DNA of 64,000 bases, taken from NCBI GenBank assembly GCA_965246785.1, contig CBDFFM010000027.1:203899-267898 (forward strand). Direction: 5' to 3'. The position numbers were made by a program, and so were the translations under genes. This document shows positions 1-9,023 of the stretch, piece after piece (position 1 is the first letter of the stretch; each line of letters begins with the position of its first letter). The notes under the pieces were generated by a model. It saw only the letters and a program-made list of their open reading frames with translations, was not told the origin of the DNA and made no database searches. The stretch is from UBA1952 sp965246785. Lineage in GTDB: Bacteria; Bacteroidota; Bacteroidia; Chitinophagales; Chitinophagaceae.

Positions 1-2
1 CG

Positions 3-443
3 CACCCGGAGCTGTACCGCATTGGCAAGGGTGAGCAGGGCGTGCTGCTGGTGCAGCCTTACAAGGGCGAAATATTGCCGCACTGGCGCTTTAAGACGCC
101 TGCAGAAGCCCGTGCATCGGGCAAAAAGATTTACAGCCTCTTTGTCGCCTATGGGCGCGCCGGCGATTTTGTGGGTATGGACATGGCGCGGAAGTTCCTG
201 CAGATGGGCTATACCCGCGCCCGCCGCTATGCCAACCACCGCAGCGGCAAGAAGTACTATGGCCCTGTGCCGGAAGATAAAAAGGGACAAAGCGGCGCCC
301 ATGGCCGCGGCCAATTGCCGCGTAAGGAAGACTCTGTGAAAGCGGAAAGCGCAGTTATATTCTGGGCGCAATGGCAGCGGGCGAAGAAGAACCCAACTTA
401 TTTGCGGTTGATGCGGGGGTTTCGGGAGCGGTATGGGTTGTAG
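3..443 (+). CDS. DUF4385 family protein, 5' end missing
   Basis: The reading frame is open from the window edge, so the N-terminus lies outside. The visible 146 residues include YKGEILPHWRFKTP, then FVGMDMARKFLQMGYTRARRYANH, split here by the reader only for length, and a Lys/Gly-rich stretch. This run is the conserved core of the DUF4385 family, small cytoplasmic proteins of unknown biochemical role. Nothing upstream is visible, so operon context cannot be judged. The assignment is from recognised family motifs. No function is inferred. Confidence 0.8.
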   Translation, partial: HPELYRIGKGEQGVLLVQPYKGEILPHWRFKTPAEARASGKKIYSLFVAYGRAGDFVGMDMARKFLQMGYTRARRYANHRSGKKYYGPVPEDKKGQSGAHGRGQLPRKEDSVKAESAVIFWAQWQRAKKNPTYLRLMRGFRERYGL

Positions 444-454
444 TTAACGTTGCG

Positions 455-565
455 GGTATTTATGCAGTAAGGGTAGTTGTTGTTCTACTGCTCAAACCCT
501 GGTCCTGAGGCAAAATAAAATTAATTGGCTGAATTTACTACTGCTCCCCTTATTGCATGAATACC
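455..565. repeat. Intergenic inverted repeat
   Basis: The left arm at 455-474 (GGTATTTATGCAGTAAGGGT) is nearly the reverse complement of 546-565, with about three mismatches, and pairing extends inward past GTAGTTGTTG. The hairpin fills the gap between the DUF4385 gene and the convergent gene at 569. It resembles the other large intergenic hairpins of this window in layout but not in sequence. Confidence 0.6.
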
Positions 566-568
566 TTG

Positions 569-1123
569 TTAGCGGTGGTTGTTGTCTGAATATTGTTTAC
601 CTTGTCTTTCAGCTGTTTCTATCTTTCTATACTGCACTCCATATACATGTGTCAATACACCTTGTCTTTCCATTTCTTCAAATAGCTTTAACATGTCGCC
701 AAATCCATGGTTAAAGTTCTTTGCCAGAAGTTTATAGCGTTCGGTAGTTTGAAGAAAATTATAGAAGAAATAAGGGTCAAGGTTTCCTACACTTTCCCTG
801 TCTCCAAGTGAAACTTCAAGTGTTTGCCCGGTCAATAAATTTCTAAACAAACAATGTTCGCCATGTACCGCAAACGACCAATTCCCAGACAGAAATTCTT
901 TTCCGTTTATTAAGGGTGCGTTTTGTATTTCATAGTAATTGCCTTTTTCAATTTCTTCCATTGCAGGTTGGCCAGTTTCAAGAATTAGCTTGTCAATTAG
1001 TTGTTGAGCAATGGTTTTGTAACTGTCGATTGCTTCAACGATTTTTTCTTCCATCTTTTGTGAGGTCTCTGTCATGCAATCGCCGCTAACAATTTGATTG
1101 CCGTCATAAAATGTAATCATCAA
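569..1123 (-). CDS. Hypothetical protein, possibly DUF6896-like
   Basis: This encodes 184 residues with no signal peptide and no clear membrane segment. It starts with two adjacent ATG codons. The N-terminal third is charged and probably helical. The middle has a HGEHCLFRNLLTGQTLEV segment followed by LDPYFFYNFLQTT, which vaguely recalls DUF6896 proteins, but I am not certain of that family. The gene is clearly richer in A+T than its neighbours, which fits recent acquisition. In other Bacteroidota I would expect ftsY after DUF4295, so this gene may be an insertion there. No function is proposed. Confidence 0.6.
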   Translation of the reverse strand: MMITFYDGNQIVSGDCMTETSQKMEEKIVEAIDSYKTIAQQLIDKLILETGQPAMEEIEKGNYYEIQNAPLINGKEFLSGNWSFAVHGEHCLFRNLLTGQTLEVSLGDRESVGNLDPYFFYNFLQTTERYKLLAKNFNHGFGDMLKLFEEMERQGVLTHVYGVQYRKIETAERQGKQYSDNNHR

Positions 1124-1292
1124 TTTTTCAAGTAGTTGATATTCAGGCCCTGTTATGTCGCCTCATCTCAAAAGCGTGTCACCTTTTGTAACGCCTTGAT
1201 TGTCAACCTCAATTATGTCGCCTTTGCAAAGTGCTGAAAATCAATCCTGTTTATGAGGCTTTTTCCAATTATGGCTTTAAGGATTACCCAAG

Positions 1293-1325
1293 AAAAAAAT
1301 AGCCGCCACACAAAGTGCAGCGGCT
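1293..1325 (-). terminator. Rho-independent terminator after DUF4295
   Basis: On the minus strand AGCCGC...GCGGCT forms a GC-rich stem followed by ATTTTTTT. It sits just downstream of the DUF4295 stop codon, so it closes the rpmB-rpmG-DUF4295 unit. Confidence 0.75.
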
Positions 1326-1348
1326 AATGTAGCTAAAAGTTCTAAAGC

Positions 1349-1522
1349 TTATTTCGTGTTGGCCAGAAAATCCTTCACCTTATCCTTGTGCACGATGCCC
1401 TCCTTAAAGGAATAAGCGCCGGTCTTAGGGCTGCGTACCGCCTTAATCACCTTTGTGTAGTTCTTTGCCTCAGCGGCGAGCTTGGGATCTTTCTTAATTG
1501 CCGTCTTTGCTGCTTTTGCCAT
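1349..1522 (-). CDS. DUF4295 family small basic protein
   Basis: A 57-residue, Lys-rich protein beginning MAKAAKTAIKK and containing VIKAVRSPKTGAYSFKEGIV, the DUF4295 signature. The family is restricted to Bacteroidota as far as I know and is typically found right after rpmB and rpmG, as here. Its size, charge and genomic position suggest a ribosome-associated protein, but that role is inference. It is third in the operon after L28 and L33, with 68 bp to rpmG, and is followed by a terminator. The ATG is unambiguous because it is the first in frame. Confidence 0.85.
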   Translation of the reverse strand: MAKAAKTAIKKDPKLAAEAKNYTKVIKAVRSPKTGAYSFKEGIVHKDKVKDFLANTK

Positions 1523-1590
1523 GAGTTATAATGTTTTAGAGGCTCCCGTCGGGCAAATCCGAAATCCGCCTTCCGAAATCCGAAATGATT

Positions 1591-1773
1591 TTACTTGATT
1601 TCCTTGTGCGTAGTCACCTTCTTCATGGTCGCATTGTATTTCTTCAACTCAATGCGCTCCGGTGTGTTCTTCTTATTCTTGCTGGTGATATAGCGGCTCG
1701 TGCCGGGGAGGCCGGAGTTCTTATGCTCGGTGCATTCCAGTATTACCTGAACGCGGTTACCTTTCTTAGCCAT
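1591..1773 (-). CDS. rpmG: 50S ribosomal protein L33
   Basis: A 60-residue L33 with the MAKKGNRVQVILECTEHK start and the TSRYITSKNKKNTPERIELKKY core. Only one cysteine is present, so this is the zinc-free (C-minus) form. It is co-directional with rpmB upstream and DUF4295 downstream. The rpmB-rpmG spacer carries three direct copies of an ATAATGTG-type word. Confidence 0.95.
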   Translation of the reverse strand: MAKKGNRVQVILECTEHKNSGLPGTSRYITSKNKKNTPERIELKKYNATMKKVTTHKEIK

Positions 1774-1840
1774 GGATTATAATGTGATAATGTGATAATG
1801 CGGCAATGAGAATTGAAAATCAACCCACTGCCGGAGTAAT

Positions 1841-2077
1841 TTAGATTTTCGTTCCTTCAGCGCGGAGTTTCTTTACGACCGTCATCAGGCCATTCTTATT
1901 GATGGTGCGGATAGCATCTGAAGATACCTTAAGGACAATCCAACGGTCTTCTTCAGCAAGGAAAAAACGCTTCGTCTGCAGGTTAGGCAGGAAACGGCGC
2001 AGTGCCTTCTTATTAGAGAATGAAACCTTGTGACCTTTAATGGGCCTCTTGCCCGTGACCTGACATACGCGTGCCAT
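1841..2077 (-). CDS. rpmB: 50S ribosomal protein L28
   Basis: 78 residues starting MARVCQVTGKRPIKGHKVS, followed by FLPNLQTKRFF and VKKLRAEGTKI, matching L28 along its whole length. It is the first gene of the rpmB-rpmG-DUF4295 unit and has a Bacteroidota-type promoter motif about 20 nt before its start codon. Confidence 0.95.
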   Translation of the reverse strand: MARVCQVTGKRPIKGHKVSFSNKKALRRFLPNLQTKRFFLAEEDRWIVLKVSSDAIRTINKNGLMTVVKKLRAEGTKI

Positions 2078-2097
2078 ACTTACAGTTTTTTGGACGG

Positions 2098-2105
2098 CAA
2101 AAGTA
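2098..2105 (-). promoter_or_regulatory. TAnnTTTG -7 element of the rpmB operon
   Basis: The minus strand reads TACTTTTG, an exact match to the Bacteroidota -7 consensus TAnnTTTG, about 20 nt upstream of the rpmB ATG. A clear TTTG at -33 is not seen. Confidence 0.55.
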
Positions 2106-2203
2106 GCTCTTAAAGCCGAATAAATCGCTCACTTCTATAAAAAAAGTGGCGGAATATTATTGCGCGGCTTTATGCCCACTTCGTTTACGTTTCTTATCAA
2201 ATT

Positions 2204-2941
2204 TCACGCGACTTGCGGCAAAAGCAGACCATTCAGGTCGTAAAGGCCGGGCACATTCTCGCTAATCAGTCCTTCGCCGTACTCCGTCCCGATTCGCTTG
2301 CCTAAAAGGGCGTCCCGGTATTTGATTTGCTCTAAGAAATTCTGCGAAGAGATGTATGTCTCCGGCTCTTTAGAGTCCGGGTTATGAAACTGACTTCTAT
2401 AGCATTGTACCGCTTTCAGCTTCTGCGCATGCACATCGCTCACATCCACCACAAACGTAGGGACGAGTTGTCTGTCCTGAATCATGTGGAAGACGCGCTT
2501 GGGCCGCCATGCCGGCTGCTCTTGGTCTTCATGAGTTATCGCAATCATCCGCAGGCCTGCCAGAAAGCAGGCGTCTGCTACGAGCCGACCTGCACGTCCG
2601 TGGTCGGGGTGGCGGTCTTCCAGCGCATTGGTAATCACTATTTCAGGCTGCCAGCGTCGGATGTACGAGATAAGCTGCATCTGGTGTACCTCATCATTCC
2701 GGAAAAAGCCGTCCCTCATAGCTGCGTTCTCACGCACGCTTACGCCCATTGCCCGTCCGGCATCAGCGGCTTCCTGCAGGCGGATTTCCGGCGTGCCGCG
2801 GGTGCCCAACTCGCCGCGTGTAAGGTCAAGGATGCCAACAGCCTGCCCCGCGCGAGCATGTTTTATGAGAATGCCCGCGCAACCCAATTCTATATCATCA
2901 GGATGGACGGCAATGGCAAGGATGTGCAGCTTTTGAACCAC
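2204..2941 (-). CDS. bshB1: Bacillithiol biosynthesis deacetylase BshB1
   Basis: This 245-residue protein belongs to the PIG-L/LmbE zinc deacetylase family. BshB1 removes acetyl from GlcNAc-malate in bacillithiol synthesis. The metal site is visible as AVHPDDIELGC near residue 12 and as HPDHGRAGRLVADA near residue 110. DGFFRND and ITNALEDRHPDHGR are BshB1-like. Length and motif spacing are normal. No other bsh gene is nearby, which is usual in this phylum. The family is certain. The exact substrate rests on similarity to BshB1. Confidence 0.9.
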   Translation of the reverse strand: MVQKLHILAIAVHPDDIELGCAGILIKHARAGQAVGILDLTRGELGTRGTPEIRLQEAADAGRAMGVSVRENAAMRDGFFRNDEVHQMQLISYIRRWQPEIVITNALEDRHPDHGRAGRLVADACFLAGLRMIAITHEDQEQPAWRPKRVFHMIQDRQLVPTFVVDVSDVHAQKLKAVQCYRSQFHNPDSKEPETYISSQNFLEQIKYRDALLGKRIGTEYGEGLISENVPGLYDLNGLLLPQVA

Positions 2942-3042
2942 GGATGGAACCAGGATTTTCAGGATTGGCCGGATTGGCCCGGTAAAGGTGGCTATTCCCG
3001 TCCATTAACGCGGATAGTTCGCTAAATTCGGAAAATCCCGGT

Positions 3043-3687
3043 TCAATTTGTTCGCTGAACTGCTGCGCGATATCGGTAGTAATTGCTGGTCTCTAGGTCT
3101 CTTACAATGGCCTCAATATCCTTGTCGTCGCCGTACGCATCGTACTCATGCTTCAGGTTATTACTGAAAAGCAGGCCGACGCCCTGCCAGATTGTGGCGG
3201 TAAAGCCGCCTTTCATTTCCTTAATGAGCGAGAAGCAATTCTTGCCTGTTTGGCGGTCAATGAGCTTCACTAGTACCTGCCCTTGTGTAATGCTCAGGTC
3301 GGTCAGCTCGCCTTTCCAGCGTTTGGTCAGCTCCTTTTCAATGCTCTTCAGATAAGCCTTACGCGCCCCCTTGTCGTCGCCGAAGCGGTCTAAGTTTACG
3401 TCCACATCCTTCAGCACTTCGGCCGCCGCCACGGCATAAGGATACACTTTAGTTACATTGTATTTCAGGCGGTTCCATACTTCCCGCTGGCGCACAAGCC
3501 GCCGCGGCAAGCGGTCGCGCACTTCCTGCTCATCCAGAAATACGACGGGCAGCGTGTCCTTCCCGACGATGATGCCGCCGAGGCGTATGGTATCATTTGC
3601 GCCGCGCGGAATCTGCGCGCGGCAAAGCCCGCCGCAACACAGCATCAATATGCACATCATCATCCAGAGGGCCTTCATTTTTATCAC
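3043..3687 (-). CDS. DUF4294 secreted protein
   Basis: 214 residues with an N-terminal hydrophobic signal segment (MMMCILMLCCGGLCRAQ) and the DUF4294 core: VWNRLKYNVTKVYPYA, ELTKRWKGELTDLSITQGQ, LIDRQTGKNCFSLIKEMKGG. DUF4294 proteins are widespread in Bacteroidota and of unknown function, probably periplasmic. The gene is divergent from the lipoprotein gene at 3754, and the 66-bp gap between them holds a promoter motif for the latter. Confidence 0.85.
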   Translation of the reverse strand: MIKMKALWMMMCILMLCCGGLCRAQIPRGANDTIRLGGIIVGKDTLPVVFLDEQEVRDRLPRRLVRQREVWNRLKYNVTKVYPYAVAAAEVLKDVDVNLDRFGDDKGARKAYLKSIEKELTKRWKGELTDLSITQGQVLVKLIDRQTGKNCFSLIKEMKGGFTATIWQGVGLLFSNNLKHEYDAYGDDKDIEAIVRDLETSNYYRYRAAVQRTN

Positions 3688-3737
3688 GCTCCCTATTTAT
3701 CCGGCAAGGCTTTTAAAAGTAACCTTTTCATTCAAGG

Positions 3738-3745
3738 TATCTTTG
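3738..3745 (+). promoter_or_regulatory. TAnnTTTG -7 element before the small lipoprotein gene
   Basis: TATCTTTG matches the Bacteroidota -7 consensus and lies 8 nt before the ATG at 3754, so the leader would be very short. No clear -33 TTTG is seen. Confidence 0.5.
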
Positions 3746-3753
3746 CAAGGATT

Positions 3754-4038
3754 ATGCTAAACATAAAGAAGCTCCTGCCACTTGCCGCCATCGCGCTTGC
3801 CGCCTGCAATCAGAACCCTGAGCACACCGATTCGTTTGTGCACGCAAAGGTGGATTCCATCGTGGGCAGCCGGATGGAAGAAATCAACCGCAAGGCCATG
3901 GAAGACCTCGACCAGCGCATGACCATTGAGGTAAAGCAAAAGGCCGACTCTATCATTGCCGCACGGCGAGCCAGGGCCGATACCTCAATTCGTCCTGCCA
4001 CTGTGCCTGCCGGGCCAATGGCAGCGCCCATGCCATGA
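3754..4038 (+). CDS. Small hypothetical lipoprotein
   Basis: 94 residues. Residues 1-18 form a lipoprotein signal ending in a lipobox (ALAAC), so Cys18 would be lipidated. The mature part is charged and helical (EEINRKAMEDLDQRM) with a Pro/Ala-rich C-terminus. I do not recognise a family. The stop codon overlaps the start of the DCC-family gene by four bases (ATGA), so the two are likely translated together. Confidence 0.7.
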   Translation: MLNIKKLLPLAAIALAACNQNPEHTDSFVHAKVDSIVGSRMEEINRKAMEDLDQRMTIEVKQKADSIIAARRARADTSIRPATVPAGPMAAPMP

Positions 4039-4439
4039 GCGGCCTGGTGCTTTTCTTTGACGGCGGCTGCAACCTTTGCAACAGCGCAGTGCAGTTCGTC
4101 ATCCGCCACGACAAGGAGGGAAAGATTCGCTTCGCTTCCCTGCAATCTGAAAGCGGGAAAGCCGCAACGGCAGCAGTTTTAGCGCAGAAAGGCCATGTTC
4201 CGGATTCGTTGATTTTTTTAGAGAAAGGCTACTATTATACGGAGTCCGATGCGGCATTAAGGGTCGCCGCTTATCTGGACGGCGGCTGGAAAGGGCTGCG
4301 GCATCTGCGCAATTTTCCACGCTTCCTGCGCAATGCGGTTTACCGCCTGGTGGCAAGAATGCGCTACAAAGTATTTGGCAAGCGCGATGCCTGTATGCTG
4401 CCCACGGCGGAATTGCGGCAGCGCTTCCTTGATAATTAA
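4035..4439 (+). CDS. DCC family (DUF393) thiol-disulfide oxidoreductase-like protein
   Basis: 134 residues starting MSGLVLFFDGGCNLCNSAVQF. The DGxCxLC motif is the hallmark of DCC1/DUF393 proteins, which have a thioredoxin-like fold. Downstream SDSLIFL-like and ALRVAAYLDGGWKGL segments fit the family. A redox role is inferred from the CxxC; substrates are unknown. It overlaps the preceding lipoprotein gene by 4 bp. Its 3' end overlaps the convergent TPR gene by 4 bp. Confidence 0.85.
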   Translation: MSGLVLFFDGGCNLCNSAVQFVIRHDKEGKIRFASLQSESGKAATAAVLAQKGHVPDSLIFLEKGYYYTESDAALRVAAYLDGGWKGLRHLRNFPRFLRNAVYRLVARMRYKVFGKRDACMLPTAELRQRFLDN

Positions 4440-7400
4440 TAGTGCGCCCGGTAATACGGCAGGTAGCTCCCTACCCCACCGTCAGCAACAAGCTTGCGGT
4501 AGTTAGCAGCAGAGATTACGAAGGTCTGGTACTCATTCGCGTTGTACTCCCGCACCAGCGTCTTCGCTTCATTGAATGCCGCGAGGTATGTCCGCGCCGC
4601 GCCTGCATTCTTAAACGTCTTCACTACCACAATGGCCCGGCCCGCCTTCATCGGCAGCATAGCCGTCTCCAGATTCGCGGATGAGAAGCGGAAGGTGTTC
4701 AGGTCGGAAAGGCCTGCCTTTACGCCCAGCGCCTTTTGCTCCACTTTATTGACGGCAAAGATGAAATAGTGCGCCTCAGCGGGCTTATAGGTGTACTCCG
4801 CCGGCACAGGCAGCGCGCTCGTATCAACGGGCTTTGTGCCTGTCGGCGCTGCTGCCGCCGGCGTTACGCTTCCGGTTGTAGCTGCAGAAGTAGGGCTGGC
4901 AGGCAAAGCGGCACCTGTCGCAGGTGCGCCCGGCACAGAAGGCATCAGCGAAGTCGTATCGCTTTTTCTTACGCTCGCTCACGTATGCCAATACACGCTC
5001 CGCCCAAGGCTTCAGCGGGTCATCGGTATGCGTGCGGATGAATTCATTGAGAATAGTGTCCGCTTGCCTGTATTGCTCGGAACCAGCATAAGCCATCGCT
5101 TCTACTATGCGGAAACGATTGCCGTAAGCCTCATCGTGTACTGCCTGCGCGCGGTGCGGGCACGGCTGAGCACCTCGCCGTATTGGCGCTGCTGCAGGAG
5201 GTCATAAGTGGCGTCATAATACGCGCCTACTGATGCGATGGCAGGGCCGCTTTCCGTCGGCTCGCCCGGTGCTGGCGCTACATAGGCCGCCCATTGCGTG
5301 CCGGAAAAATCCTTTTGCAGCTTATCGCTCCAGCGCTGGGCGTCCTTCAGGTTATTGCGCCGTAAGGCGATTTGGTAGCGCAGGTAGGTGGCTTCCGCAG
5401 TATATGGATTCAAGCCCCAACGCTTATCAAATGTGTCCAGCGTGGTGGTCGCGTGGTGTAATCGTCGAACTGCTTCACGTAGGCCGTGGCCATATCCACC
5501 GTCGCGCGCTGTAGGCGGCCTGTGGCAATGGCCTGCGCTTCCGGTGTTGTTGGGATTACGGCCAGCAGGGCTTCTTTCCGTAGGAAGACCATTCTCATCT
5601 AAAGCCGTGCTCGCTGCCGTGTTATTTTCAGGGATTTGCGCCGCCATCATTACTGGCTGCATTGCCTCCCGGCGCGCTTGTACCAGCGGCTGCGAGCGCG
5701 GAAGCCCGCCGCCAGTTATCTGCCTGCGGGCGATTGCCCCATCTGCGCTTAAAGTCGGTCATGCCCTGCTGCATCTGCGCGGGATTGGCAAAGTACCAGG
5801 ATGATGCGCCCGCATCGCTACCGCCTTTTGCGTCGCTATTGTCCTGTAGGGCTGCGGCTGTGATGCCGCCATTCTCTGCGCGGAAGGCGCTGTCTGACTT
5901 GCGCGTCTGCAAGGTCTTTAGATAACGGCGCACGACGGCTCTTTGCTCTTTGGCGCTCATGCCGCCGAGGGTCAACAGGCTGTCTTGCTGGCGGATGGTA
6001 GCCGCAGGCGCGGCGATTTTTTCAACAAGAGAAGCACGCCGCATGGCTACGGCCACCCTCGCTGTCGTCGGGGGCGGCAGAGAGATAGCGGGCGGCGCTG
6101 TCATAGGCGCTTTTTGCGCCGGTGTAAGCGCCTGTATTGAAATAGACATTGCCGAGCGCGGCAAATGACATTGCCTTCTGCTTGCGCGTAGTCTTGGAAA
6201 CGCCCAGGCCATTTTGCAGATACGAAACGGCTTCACCGCTATTCCCCGCATTCGCCGAAAGGCGACCCAGCAGGTAATAAATCTGCTCAAAATAAGGCGA
6301 GAACTTACCATCGTTCAGCATGCCCTTCAGCGAAGCGATGGCGTCTTTTTGAACGCCACCCGCCTGTATAAGCGAATAGGTGCGGTTGCGGCGCGCGGCA
6401 AAGTCCATATCAATTTTCGGGTGCAGGTCGCTGACGAGGGCATACTGCCGTGCGGCTTCATTGTAAGAGCCGCTTTCCTGCAAAAGCTGCCCCGCTATGA
6501 AGGCGGCGCGGCGGCGGGTGTAGGTTGGAATGTCCTTATCCGCCGCGGCGAGCATAAGGTTGGCAGCGGCATCCTTATCGTTGTGCTCCTTCAGCGCGAG
6601 GAAGCCTTTTTGTAAAGCAAGCTCGCCACGCAGACTCTCCGGAAACTTCGGGTCGTTGCCCACAAGGTCAAGCACGGATTCCGCATCACCGTAGCGTCCA
6701 TACGTTGTGTAGGTGCTGGCCAGCCAAAAGCAGGCCTTCATTATTAGCCGGTTCGCGTTTCAACACGGCCGCCAGGCCTTTTTGCTCCGGCGTTACGATG
6801 CTCGGCGCTTCCCGACGGGTGCTTTTGCCTTTATTGGCTGCCTTCTTCGATGCTTCCGCCTTTGCACGCTCATTCAGCGCCACGATGTACTTAAACCGAA
6901 GACGCGGCATTGTCCATATCGCCCTTGTAGAAGTAAGCCTTTCCCAGCAGCAGGTAGAGGTCGTCGCCCCACTTAGTGCGCGGGTCATGAATCTGGATGC
7001 CAAGCGAGGTTTTCTGAATCACGCTGTCCATGTCCGCCGCGAAGGTGGTAGAGTCGGTGACCGGATTGAAGCTGTAAAGCGGGATGCGGTCGTCCCATTT
7101 ATCCTTTGCGGTGCGCTGCATATTGGCCTCTGCCTCAGCCATCTTACGCTCGGCGTTGAAGTAGTAGTTATAGTGCGTGAAGGAGTTCTGAACAGCGCGG
7201 CGCGGCGGCGTCCACTTCTTCTTCAGCATGTTCTCATTGCTGTAAACAGAGCGCTTCTTCTTAATCTTCAGCTCAAAGGCAATCTGTGCCTTATTCTCTG
7301 TTTGCTTCTCCTTAATCTTCTTATCCCGAATCTGGCTGTCCTTTTTCTTTGCCCAAAGCCGCATCGCGTTCTTTCTTCCGCGCAGCCAGCGAATCCGTGC

Positions 7401-8061
7401 GCACCTTGCGGATGGCAGTGAGGCTGTCCGTAGTTATTTTCCGGACAGCCTTCATCGCGTCCATATTCGTCTTACGGACGGTGGCAAGGCTGTCTGTAAA
7501 GGCTTTGCGCCTTGCGGCAATGTCCTGGGAGCGGGCTTTCTGGGCAATGACCACACTATCAGCATAACGCTTGCCGGTCTTGTACTTTTTAACGGCAGTA
7601 AGGCTGTCCGTGCGTCGCTGCTGCAATTTCCGGATGGGCGCAAGCGCCGCCTCGCGCGCTGCGATGGCGCTATCCGTGCTGCGTTGACGGGCATCCTTCA
7701 GGCTGTCCATGCGGTCATGCTGCGCATCGCGGATTGTGGCTATACGGTCTTCGCGCGCGGCTGTTACACTATCGCGGTAATGCCGGCTTTCCCGATACTT
7801 ACGCATGGCGGTAAGGCTATCGGTACGCTGCTGCCGGAAGGCTTTAAGACTGTCCAATACGTGCTGTCGCGATGCCTTAGCAGAATCCAGCGAATGCTTC
7901 TGGGCAGCCCGGAAGGCTTCCAGAGCCTGCCTGCGCGCCTGAGCTGCGCTATCGGCGTTAAAACGGGTTTGGGCATAGCCGGTCAAACTCCCTGCAAGGA
8001 GCAGAAAGCCGGTAAGTAAGAGGAGGGAGAATAGCCTTTGCCGCAAGGCTGAGAATGACAT
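4436..8061 (-). pseudogene. porW: PorW/SprE-like TPR protein (T9SS/gliding), nine frameshifts
   Basis: One gene of about 1,200 codons is spread over all three minus frames. It starts at MSFSALRQRLF (8061) with a type I signal peptide and no lipobox Cys. Next is a charged repeat region of DSLTAxRK units (about residues 35-240), then ELKIKKKRSVYSNENMLKKKW and SFTHYNYYFNAERKM, typical of Chitinophagaceae PorW/SprE homologues, then TPR-like segments and a C-terminal HYFIFAVNK region. Frame changes fall near 7342-7346, 6896, 6721, 6051, 5631, 5581, 5453, 5138 and 4973-4977. Seven look like one extra base and two like one missing base. Two of the extra bases lie in A5 runs. Joining across each restores a smooth protein, and I see no substitution stops inside segments. 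It is either a very young pseudogene or a sequencing artefact. PorW/SprE homologues serve type IX secretion in the periplasm. Confidence 0.75.
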
Positions 8062-8161
8062 TTGAAGCACGCTACTTAATAACTCAAAGGTCGGGTAAGA
8101 TAGTATGTTTTGGGGGTCAAGTGGGCGTTAAGAAACGCTTTTCTATATTATGTCACTTCAT

Positions 8162-8194
8162 AAAAAAGCCCTTTCCATTATAGAAAGAGCTTTT
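8162..8194 (-). terminator. Terminator after the Bax-inhibitor-1 gene
   Basis: An inverted repeat (AAAAGC-C-CTTTC / GAAAG-A-GCTTTT) with a T-rich tail on the minus strand, just downstream of the stop at 8212. Confidence 0.65.
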
Positions 8195-8211
8195 AGAAAA
8201 CTATTTTCTAT

Positions 8212-8955
8212 TTACCGCCGCCGCCCGAACAGGCGCAGCAGCATGAGGAAGAGGTTGACAAAGTCCAGGTAAAGCGTCAGCGCGCCGAGGATAGACAGCT
8301 TGCGAACGCCTGCTGCACCTACGCCCTCATATTCCAGTCCGGTGGCGATGCGCTTCAGCTTCTGCACATCGTATGCCGTGAGGCCGGTGAAAACTGCTAC
8401 GCCGATAAGGGAGATGATGTAATCCAGCACAGGGCTTTTCAGCATAAAGTTCACCAGCATGGCGATGACGATGCCAATGAGGCCCATCGTCAGAATGCGG
8501 CCAAAGGAAGTCAGATCTTTGTTAGTAGTGTAGCCCATCACAGCCATTACGCCAAACATGGCTGCCGCCGAAGCAAAGCAGGTGATAATGGAGCCGGGTG
8601 TGTAAGCCAGGAGGATGAAGGAGAAGGAAATCCCGTTCACCGCAGCATACGTGATGAAGAGTGCCGCCATGGCCGGCGCGGAAAGCCGCTGGAAGCCAAG
8701 CGACATAAGCAGTACAAAGCCGATGGGCGCAAGGAATACCGCCCAGCCCAGCGTACTGAGCTTACCCATAGGCGTGATTAGGTAAGAAAGCAGGCTTAGA
8801 TTATTAGCAAAGAGCCAGGCAAAGGCCGTAGAGATAGCCAGCGCGCCGAACATCCACAGGAAGACGTTGGCGAAAAAGCTCTTGGAAACGCTATGCGTCT
8901 GCGATTGTTCCAGAACGTAATCGGAGAAGATGCCGTTTTGATTTTGGTTGTCCAT
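8212..8955 (-). CDS. Bax inhibitor-1/YccA family membrane protein
   Basis: 247 residues with seven hydrophobic segments from residue 25 onward, and the family core ending in FTGLTAYDVQKLK followed by a final helix ALTLYLDFVNLFLMLLRLFG. BI-1/YccA/YbhL proteins are inner-membrane proteins linked to ion leak and membrane-protease control; the exact role here is unknown. Length is normal. A TACATTTA motif lies 20-30 nt upstream and may be the -7 promoter element. The gene stands alone, with its own terminator. Confidence 0.9.
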   Translation of the reverse strand: MDNQNQNGIFSDYVLEQSQTHSVSKSFFANVFLWMFGALAISTAFAWLFANNLSLLSYLITPMGKLSTLGWAVFLAPIGFVLLMSLGFQRLSAPAMAALFITYAAVNGISFSFILLAYTPGSIITCFASAAAMFGVMAVMGYTTNKDLTSFGRILTMGLIGIVIAMLVNFMLKSPVLDYIISLIGVAVFTGLTAYDVQKLKRIATGLEYEGVGAAGVRKLSILGALTLYLDFVNLFLMLLRLFGRRR

Positions 8956-9023
8956 TTTGAAAATTTGGTAGCCTAAATGTAGGAAACCGCCGCCGGACGA
9001 ATTTGCTAAAGCGGCGTTGATTT

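Noticed and set aside
1124..1292. Small gene in the gap before DUF4295
   Set aside because: Only an 11-bp direct repeat (TTATGTCGCCT) and weak inverted words; no frame with start context.
2384..3025. Long + strand open frame opposite bshB1
   Set aside because: It mirrors a well-recognised gene; no family motifs or start context; typical of antisense open frames in GC-rich DNA.
4436..8061. Programmed frameshifting in the porW-like gene
   Set aside because: Nine sites with gains and losses, no common slippery motif; sequencing error or decay is far simpler.
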